From positions 1-43,367 of the IMG/VR virus record IMGVR_UViG_3300030099_007836: a stretch of DNA of 43,367 nucleotides; one strand, given 5' to 3'. The DNA is from a virus. The notes under the pieces were generated by a model that was not told where the DNA came from, did no database searches, and saw only the letters and a program-made list of their open reading frames with translations. Shown here piece by piece: positions 38,293-43,367 of this stretch (its first letter is position 1; the number at the start of each line of letters is the position of its first letter). The position numbers were made by a program, and so were the translations under genes.

Positions 38293-39929
38293 GTGATAAA
38301 AATACTCCAAGATCAATATATGGTGAGGGTAAACGGACGACTCATATAATATATTATAGGGTGGACGGTGTACAATATAAAGAAACTATTGACCTCGACG
38401 TAGCAAACGGAAATTTTGGTAGATCTAAAATGATCGAAGAGAAGTACGTCCGTAATATTATTGCACCTCAACCAATATTTGATTGGAGAGGAATGAATAA
38501 TGAAGAAAAACTTAAGGTCATACAAGATAGCACTGAAAGAATTACAGCATATAGCAAATTTTTAGAAAAGTTAAAAAAAGAAGGCGGTGATGAAGCTATT
38601 AAGGCATTTGAGGAAAGTGGTATGTCAGACATTACTAATTTTGACAGTATACTTGCTGTTGGGCATAATATACCATTACCACCAATACCCGTCGATAATG
38701 ACAACCCCAAAGATAGTACTGAAGGTAATAAGATAGAACCTAGTGACATATATGGTAATTACAAAGAAATATTCAAAGAACACCTCAAGTATCCTATCGA
38801 TATGTTTATTGGTAGAGGATTCAGTGTGACAGGAGGACCTACTACTGGAGATAACCCATTTGTGGAGGGAACAGGTGAAGGGTCACAGGATTACATGTTT
38901 ATCGAACAATTCATGTATAAACCACCTCAACCTAGTATCGGTAGATACCAAGAATTTACTGGTGATGAAGAACAGCAAAGAGCAGATAGATTGCAATATG
39001 AAAAAGATCTCATGGGCACCATTCTTCAACAGGGTATAAGCAGAGGTAGAAATACTTTTGGTGACCCGATGGGTAGTTGTATTTTACCTATTCCAAATAG
39101 ATTGGGAGTTAGTCAAGGTGTAAGTTGGGGTGAAGCCAGAGCAAATGCTGTAGAATTAGGTGCATTTCAAGCAATAACCAGTGCTACAAGAGGATTATTT
39201 GGACCTAATCCTAATCCCGATGGTGGTGGTCGTCTTTTAAAATTACTTGCTGATGGAGGGGAACAAGCAATAAGCACTTTCAATACCGTGTCAGAACAAT
39301 TAGGAAAAAATGATGGCACTGGAAACGCAGGTGCTATTTTAAATGCAACTATCGCAAAATCAATCCTCGGTAGAATCGGTATAAATGTAGACACTCAACA
39401 ATTTTTGACAAGAGAAACAGGTGCTGCGATAAACCCCAATTTGGAATTATTATTTGCAGGTCCACAACTTAGAACATTCTCGTTTGTATTCAATTTTGCT
39501 CCAAATAGCACAGAAGAGGCAAAGGTGGTCAGAAAGATTCACAGATGGTTTAGGCAAGGTATGTTAGCATCAAAAACCACAGATTTTGGTAATGGTGGTT
39601 CATTATTTCTTGGATCTCCAAATGTATTCAGACTATGTTATAAAAATAATAATAGGAGAATCAAATCTCTTAATACATTCAAAATATGTGCTCTTACATC
39701 AGTTCAGATCGATTTCACTCCTGATGGTGTATATCAATCATATGAGGATGAAGGTGCTCACTCACAACCAGTCAGATCTACCATGAAAGTTGATTTTAGT
39801 GAACTTACACCAATATTCGCTAATGATTACAATTTAAGAAATGAGGATGAGCAAGATCCAAGCATAGAAGATCTTGGACTCAATGTAAGAGGTTCAAATG
39901 CATTTACGGAGGATGATTTAGGATTCTAA
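38289..39929 (+). CDS. gp48: gp48-like baseplate tail-tube cap
   Basis: 546 residues, longer than T4 gp48 (364), with an N-terminal extension rich in Asn, Asp and Pro (about 110-200). The diagnostic C-terminal part starts near residue 380: NPNLELLFAGPQLRTFSFVF, AKVVRKIHRWFRQGMLAS, FLGSPNVFRLCYKN, NTFKICALTSVQIDFTPDGV and MKVDFSELTPIFANDY. This is the tube-fold segment of gp48, which caps the baseplate and starts tail-tube polymerisation together with gp54. The start overlaps the previous gene by 4 bases (ATGA); its stop overlaps the next start (TAATG). High confidence. Confidence 0.85.
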   Translation: MSDKNTPRSIYGEGKRTTHIIYYRVDGVQYKETIDLDVANGNFGRSKMIEEKYVRNIIAPQPIFDWRGMNNEEKLKVIQDSTERITAYSKFLEKLKKEGGDEAIKAFEESGMSDITNFDSILAVGHNIPLPPIPVDNDNPKDSTEGNKIEPSDIYGNYKEIFKEHLKYPIDMFIGRGFSVTGGPTTGDNPFVEGTGEGSQDYMFIEQFMYKPPQPSIGRYQEFTGDEEQQRADRLQYEKDLMGTILQQGISRGRNTFGDPMGSCILPIPNRLGVSQGVSWGEARANAVELGAFQAITSATRGLFGPNPNPDGGGRLLKLLADGGEQAISTFNTVSEQLGKNDGTGNAGAILNATIAKSILGRIGINVDTQQFLTRETGAAINPNLELLFAGPQLRTFSFVFNFAPNSTEEAKVVRKIHRWFRQGMLASKTTDFGNGGSLFLGSPNVFRLCYKNNNRRIKSLNTFKICALTSVQIDFTPDGVYQSYEDEGAHSQPVRSTMKVDFSELTPIFANDYNLRNEDEQDPSIEDLGLNVRGSNAFTEDDLGF

Positions 39930-40588
39930 TGAACTATTTCGATTTATTTCCCAATGTTAAACTTCCCTCTTTCTCAGATAAGAGGAGATCTAGTTACGAC
40001 TACATTACACTTGTAAATCTTTTTAAAAGAGGTAGAATAAGAGAAGATATTTACGGTAGTGTCACATCATTTTCCAAATATTTGGTGCTTGACGATGAGA
40101 GACCAGATACAGTCGCTAGGAAATTATATGAAAATGAACGACTTGATTGGGTCGTGCTCTTATCAAATAATATTATTAATGTCCAAAATGAGTGGCCAAT
40201 GGGACAATATGAATTTCAAAGATATCTTGATAATAAGTACACAAAAGATCAATTAGGAGAAATTCATCATTATCAGACAAAGGAAATTCGTAATTCAAGT
40301 GGAGTTTTGTTGCTTCAAGGTGGATTGACTGTTGACTCTGATTTTACCTTCAAATATACCGATACCACTGGTATTGTTCAATCTGTAAATGATGTAGAGT
40401 CAGTATCTTATCTCAAGCATGAAATTGACAAAAATGACGCAAAAAGGTCAATTAATGTACTAAGAAAAAAATATATCAATCTTATAATTGATGATATGAA
40501 ACAAATTATGACATATTCAGATAGTTCACAGTTTATCAATCGTAAGTTGAAGAAGGGTGATAATGTTAGGATTGCAGAACCTAGATAA
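39929..40588 (+). CDS. gp53: gp53 baseplate wedge subunit
   Basis: 219 residues (T4 gp53: 196). It contains YDYITLVNLFKRGRIREDIY, then SKYLVLDDERPDTVARKLYE (residues about 50-69) and LDWVVLLSNNIINVQNEWPM, the family hallmark (decreasing-period beta plus W-V-x-L-L-x-N-N). The C-terminal half is a mixed beta/helix extension. gp53 bridges wedges and completes the baseplate. It directly follows gp48, as in many marine T4-like phages. It converges with the SGNH genes, leaving a 28-base gap with no visible terminator hairpin. Confidence 0.88.
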   Translation: MNYFDLFPNVKLPSFSDKRRSSYDYITLVNLFKRGRIREDIYGSVTSFSKYLVLDDERPDTVARKLYENERLDWVVLLSNNIINVQNEWPMGQYEFQRYLDNKYTKDQLGEIHHYQTKEIRNSSGVLLLQGGLTVDSDFTFKYTDTTGIVQSVNDVESVSYLKHEIDKNDAKRSINVLRKKYINLIIDDMKQIMTYSDSSQFINRKLKKGDNVRIAEPR

Positions 40589-40616
40589 TCAATCTTCATA
40601 GATGTAAGGATCTTCC

Positions 40617-41186
40617 CTACGTAGTTTCCACATTTTGTAGCGGAATTTTATTTCTTTTAATAAGCGTTTCATAAATTTGATTTGCAATTATCCGATGACC
40701 CTCTTTGGTGGGGTGTTTTGTCTTTCCCAGAGGTAGGTCAGGATTATTTAGTTGTAAATCATAAGAATATTTCGTATTTTTTGATACGGTAAGTAAAAGT
40801 AACTCAGTCTTATTTGCCTTGAAATGATCAATTATTGCTTGTCTAAATATGAATTCGTCTGAGTGTCCGTACTCTTCATCATAATAATTTTTATAGTAGT
40901 CTAAAAATTTTTTTCCTTCACCTCTACCAGGATTTACATGTTCCCATTGACCATCTATATAAAATTCTGTCCTATTTTTGAATGTCATACAGATAATTCC
41001 TAAATCATAATTGCTGACATCATGATCTAGTGTAGTTCTAACAATTCTCCTATTACTACAACCATGATCTGAAAGATCTGTATATTGTGCTTTTAGTTTT
41101 TTTGATAATTGCACGGGATATCTGTCTTCCCTATCATCTAGAGAATACCCCCAACACCAAGAATCACCATTATATAATATTTTCAT
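40617..41186 (-). CDS. SGNH-hydrolase-like protein 1 (most complete)
   Basis: 189 residues. Block I is YNGDSWCWG with the candidate nucleophile Ser9; block II-like SDHGCSNRRIV; a C-terminal HPTKEGHRIIA, where one His would complete the dyad. The Asp normally three residues before the catalytic His (DxxH) reads Lys here, so a complete Ser-Asp-His triad is not visible. The family hydrolyses esters, including O-acetyl groups on sugars, which is relevant to polysaccharide editing. It overlaps the upstream gene by 17 bases and is last in a three-gene run. Lack of a signal peptide points to a cytosolic or virion role. Confidence 0.65.
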   Translation of the reverse strand: MKILYNGDSWCWGYSLDDREDRYPVQLSKKLKAQYTDLSDHGCSNRRIVRTTLDHDVSNYDLGIICMTFKNRTEFYIDGQWEHVNPGRGEGKKFLDYYKNYYDEEYGHSDEFIFRQAIIDHFKANKTELLLLTVSKNTKYSYDLQLNNPDLPLGKTKHPTKEGHRIIANQIYETLIKRNKIPLQNVETT

Positions 41187-41853
41187 TTAGAAATTCTGCC
41201 ATAACTTGATGTCCCTTGATAGAGAGATGTTGCCCATAACCTCTCTCAAATCCTAACCAAGATTTTTGTCCTTTACAATAATTATCTGGGTTTGTTTTTT
41301 TATCTCCAACAATTTCGGTATAGTCTAACATATTTTTCCACTTTGATATTTTTTTATAAAAACAATTACTATTAGATTTTTCACATTTCGTTGCATTTCC
41401 CTTTGCTATAAAAAAATAATGAGGTATATCTCCCAAATATGATTCCAAATGGTGAACTTGTCTCCAAAAATTGAAATCCCTAAAATGATTATTATCAATA
41501 TCTCTGTACCATGAATAACCTGCCTTTTTTATACACTCTGGTTTATTAGGTGTAGATTCAAAATTTGTGCTAACATGTCTCGCAGATATGTACACCCAAT
41601 CTCTTTTTGTAGGTGAATACCACTCAAACCGAGCAACGTTTCCCCATTGTACTATAACAAAGTCTGGTTTACCATATTTTTCAATGTATTTTATAGTGTT
41701 CCATGCTATCCGTTCATTAGATGCAGATTTTTGCGATATATTCACTGCAGATAATAATGAGGAGTAACGGTATTTGTCAATATACTCTATATCGTCATCG
41801 TTCTCTGTCAATTCACAACCCCATGTGACTGAATCTCCATTAACTAAAATCAT
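41170..41853 (-). CDS. SGNH-hydrolase-like protein 2
   Basis: 227 residues. Starts MILVNGDSVTWGCEL, with block I GDS (residues 6-8), an ASNERIAWNT segment corresponding to block II, VIVQWGNVARFEWYSP (block III-like, G-N) and a C-terminal GQHLSIKGHQVMAEFL that supplies a His. As in the neighbour, no Asp is in the DxxH position. Compared with the 189-residue copy it has a longer middle insertion containing aromatic residues. It overlaps both flanking SGNH-like genes (14 and 17 bases), so all three are translated together. Probably a deacetylase-like or carbohydrate-binding protein; substrate unknown. Confidence 0.65.
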   Translation of the reverse strand: MILVNGDSVTWGCELTENDDDIEYIDKYRYSSLLSAVNISQKSASNERIAWNTIKYIEKYGKPDFVIVQWGNVARFEWYSPTKRDWVYISARHVSTNFESTPNKPECIKKAGYSWYRDIDNNHFRDFNFWRQVHHLESYLGDIPHYFFIAKGNATKCEKSNSNCFYKKISKWKNMLDYTEIVGDKKTNPDNYCKGQKSWLGFERGYGQHLSIKGHQVMAEFLNENII

Positions 41854-42433
41854 TTGTCACCTCCATTATTTTACGTGCAAGAACTGTAAAGTCAGTCAAA
41901 TTTTCTCTTTTCATGTCTATACCAATCAAATTTATATCAGTGTTCATATCCTTCCATTTACTTAGATCTCTGAAAATCGATCCTGTATCAGTCTGGTGAT
42001 ATTGTTTGATATATGAATTATCCTCGATATATGTTCCTACAGGTTCATAGTTGTTTTTTACCATCCAGAAAAAATGTTTTATATTTCTCTCTTCTAAGTA
42101 TTTTTCCAAAACATAGACATTTTTCCATAAATTTGTTGAACGTAAATGTTCGCTATCTATCTTAGTGTACCATAATTTAGAAAGTTCGTAATTATCCTCT
42201 TTTCTTAAATATTGAGTTGGTTTCAATTGCACCCAATTATCCTGATATATCTCAACCCTACCCCATGAACCCCATTGCACTATTACGTATTTGTACTTTT
42301 TTCTCTCACATGCCTCTATGACCAATTTACAGATTCTGTCATTTGACAACCCATGTTGTGCAATGATATCTACAGGTTTTGGGAAATATTTGGGATATTC
42401 AAGAGAGTGTTTATCACCCACACACAATAACAT
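41840..42433 (-). CDS. Degenerate SGNH-like protein 3
   Basis: 197 residues. It aligns with the other two by layout: MLLCVGDKHS (block I), QHGLSNDRICK (block II), YVIVQWGSWGRVEIYQD (block III). The nucleophile position of block I is Lys instead of Ser (GDK), and the C-terminal His motif is replaced by NLTDFTVLARKIM. By family logic it should not be a standard esterase; it may be a binding or regulatory subunit, or have a different chemistry. It is the first gene of the minus-strand trio, starting at 42433, with a possible promoter in the AT-rich 42434-42475 region. The frame is intact, so it is not an evident pseudogene. Confidence 0.55.
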   Translation of the reverse strand: MLLCVGDKHSLEYPKYFPKPVDIIAQHGLSNDRICKLVIEACERKKYKYVIVQWGSWGRVEIYQDNWVQLKPTQYLRKEDNYELSKLWYTKIDSEHLRSTNLWKNVYVLEKYLEERNIKHFFWMVKNNYEPVGTYIEDNSYIKQYHQTDTGSIFRDLSKWKDMNTDINLIGIDMKRENLTDFTVLARKIMEVTNDFS

Positions 42434-42484
42434 AATAAATTACCGTATCAATATAGTTATAAAAAACCTTAAGGCAAAAAAATA

Positions 42485-42510
42485 CCCCGAATTTTTTTTC
42501 GGGGTTTTTT
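42485..42510. terminator. Bidirectional intrinsic terminator
   Basis: CCCCGAA (42485-42491), T6 loop, TTCGGGG (42498-42504), then six T on the plus strand (42505-42510). On the minus strand the same stem is followed by TATTTTTTT. It lies about 30 bases downstream of the gp32 stop, so it ends the gp32 transcript on the minus strand and could also stop any plus-strand transcription reaching it. The SGNH genes lie beyond it on the same strand as gp32, so they need their own promoter. Confidence 0.85.
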
Positions 42511-42538
42511 GAAACGAAAAGTCGATTTTGGTACAGGA

Positions 42539-43367
42539 TTACTCCTCTGCTAATCGTTGAAAGTATGACAGTGCATCGTCATCAGTGGTTGCATTAGCGG
42601 TCACTGGTTCTGGTGGTGCAGTTACTATCTCCTCCTCTTCAGTTGCAACCTCTGCTGCTACTGGTGGACGTGATGTATTCAACACTGCATTCAACCTCTT
42701 TTCAAGGTCACCATATGATTTGAACTGATCAGCAGCAGTGAACTCTTCAAGAGAGTATTGTTTCTTCCAGATCGCTTCAAGAGCATCGTCATCATCAAGG
42801 AGTGCACTGGTTGCAGAGAACTCAGATGAATCGTAGTTACGATAACCTGCTACGTTCTTTGCTTTCAACTTAAAGTTGGCACCTTTCCAAAAATCGAATG
42901 GATCGATTGCCTCTTCATCCTCAAACTCAGGTTGCATCGCTGCTGTAAGTTTGTCGAAGATTTTCTTACCAAACTTGTATAGAAATACTTTGCCTTCGTT
43001 CTCAGGGTTAGTAGGATCTTTTACAACATAGATGTTACTAATGTATGTAAGTTTCCTCTTCTGTTTACGTGCAAGGTCTTTGTCTGCATCGTTGCCACTG
43101 TTCCATAGCAAACGATTGTACTCAGATACTGGATCCTTACCACCAAGAGTGGTAAGACTGTTCTCTATGTACCAACCACCAGGTCCTTGAAAAGCATGTG
43201 ACCATACCTTTGCCCATGGTAGTTCTTCTCCGTCAGGTGCAGGTAAGAAACGGATGACAGCATAACCGTTACCTGCTTTATCGACCTCTAATTTCCATAG
43301 TCTGTCGTCGGCACCGTTAGTGCCTTTGCTGTTCATTTTTTCTATCTCTGTGGTCAACTTGGATGTC
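42539..43367 (-). CDS. gp32: gp32 single-stranded DNA-binding protein (5' end cut by window edge)
   Basis: The frame runs through the window edge in phase (T S K L T T E I E K M N), so the apparent TTG start at 43357 is not the real start and the N terminus is missing. Core blocks match T4 gp32: WKLEVDKAGNGYAVIRFLPA, GGWYIEN, ISNIYVVKDPTNPENEGKVF, YKFGKKIFDKL, FWKGANFKLKAKNVAGYRNY. The C terminus is acidic (EEEEIVTAPPEPV ... DDDALSYFQRLAEE), the usual protein-interaction tail. It coats single-stranded DNA in replication, recombination and repair. The zinc-binding cysteines of T4 gp32 are absent: the visible part has no Cys. A strong terminator follows it. Confidence 0.9.
   Translation of the reverse strand, partial: TSKLTTEIEKMNSKGTNGADDRLWKLEVDKAGNGYAVIRFLPAPDGEELPWAKVWSHAFQGPGGWYIENSLTTLGGKDPVSEYNRLLWNSGNDADKDLARKQKRKLTYISNIYVVKDPTNPENEGKVFLYKFGKKIFDKLTAAMQPEFEDEEAIDPFDFWKGANFKLKAKNVAGYRNYDSSEFSATSALLDDDDALEAIWKKQYSLEEFTAADQFKSYGDLEKRLNAVLNTSRPPVAAEVATEEEEIVTAPPEPVTANATTDDDALSYFQRLAEE

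Noticed and set aside
42434-42475. Promoter for the SGNH trio (TATAAC/TATATT in the AT-rich leader)
   Set aside because: The region could hold a -10, but no convincing -35 or late element is visible, so it was not listed as a feature.
1-43367. tRNA genes, CRISPR arrays, insertion sequences, integrase or attachment sites
   Set aside because: None seen on reading the window; direct repeats found are inside genes and have no array spacing, and no transposase-like protein is present.

Overview
This window is part of the genome of a marine T4-like myovirus (Caudoviricetes). Direct evidence is recognisable T4-type morphogenesis proteins (gp4, gp48, gp53, gp26, gp27-like, gp5, gp32), perfect T4-type late promoters (TATAAATA) in front of structural genes, tightly packed and overlapping genes, and long repetitive fibre proteins of the kind seen in cyanophages and pelagiphages. 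The CobS-like AAA+ ATPase next to a von Willebrand A (VWA) metallopeptidase-like protein is also typical of marine T4-like phages. No photosynthesis gene, tRNA or integrase was seen, so the host (picocyanobacterium, SAR11 or another marine bacterium) cannot be fixed from this window.

Layout. 1-2708 (minus): 5' part of the CobS-like ATPase and the VWA protein, with a sigma70-like promoter. 2806-3234 (minus): small unknown protein, divergent from the next block. 3277-9893 (plus): an AT-rich accessory cassette of six tandem paralogues of an unrecognised family with P-loop/sulfotransferase-like features, interrupted by a KdsB-like cytidylyltransferase and followed by a GmhA-like SIS isomerase and a HAD phosphatase. 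9832-10812 (minus): a possible glycosyltransferase, converging on the cassette. 10812-26662 (minus): tail fibre and collar-type virion proteins, several very repetitive. 26706-37427 (minus): baseplate hub and tail block (gp5, gp27-like, two tape-measure-like proteins, gp51-like, gp26, a tube-fold protein). 37455-40588 (plus): gp4, an unknown conserved protein, gp48 and gp53. 40617-42433 (minus): three tandem SGNH-hydrolase-like proteins. 42539-43367 (minus): gp32 single-stranded DNA-binding protein, cut by the window edge, followed by a bidirectional terminator.

How it fits together. The minus-strand late block builds the baseplate hub, tail tube start, tape measure and host-recognition fibres. 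The divergent plus-strand block supplies head completion and the tube cap and wedge. The cassette at 3277-9893 combines nucleotide-activated ulosonic sugar synthesis, sugar-phosphate isomerase and phosphatase functions with a serially duplicated putative transferase family. It most plausibly decorates a glycan, either host surface polysaccharide or a virion protein. This is the least ordinary part of the window. Other points of note are a candidate -1 frameshift joining gp26 to the gp51-like ORF, an SGNH triplet with eroded catalytic residues, and a cysteine-free gp32.

No gene-free stretch exceeds about 110 bases. Names are from memory of protein families; no database search was run.
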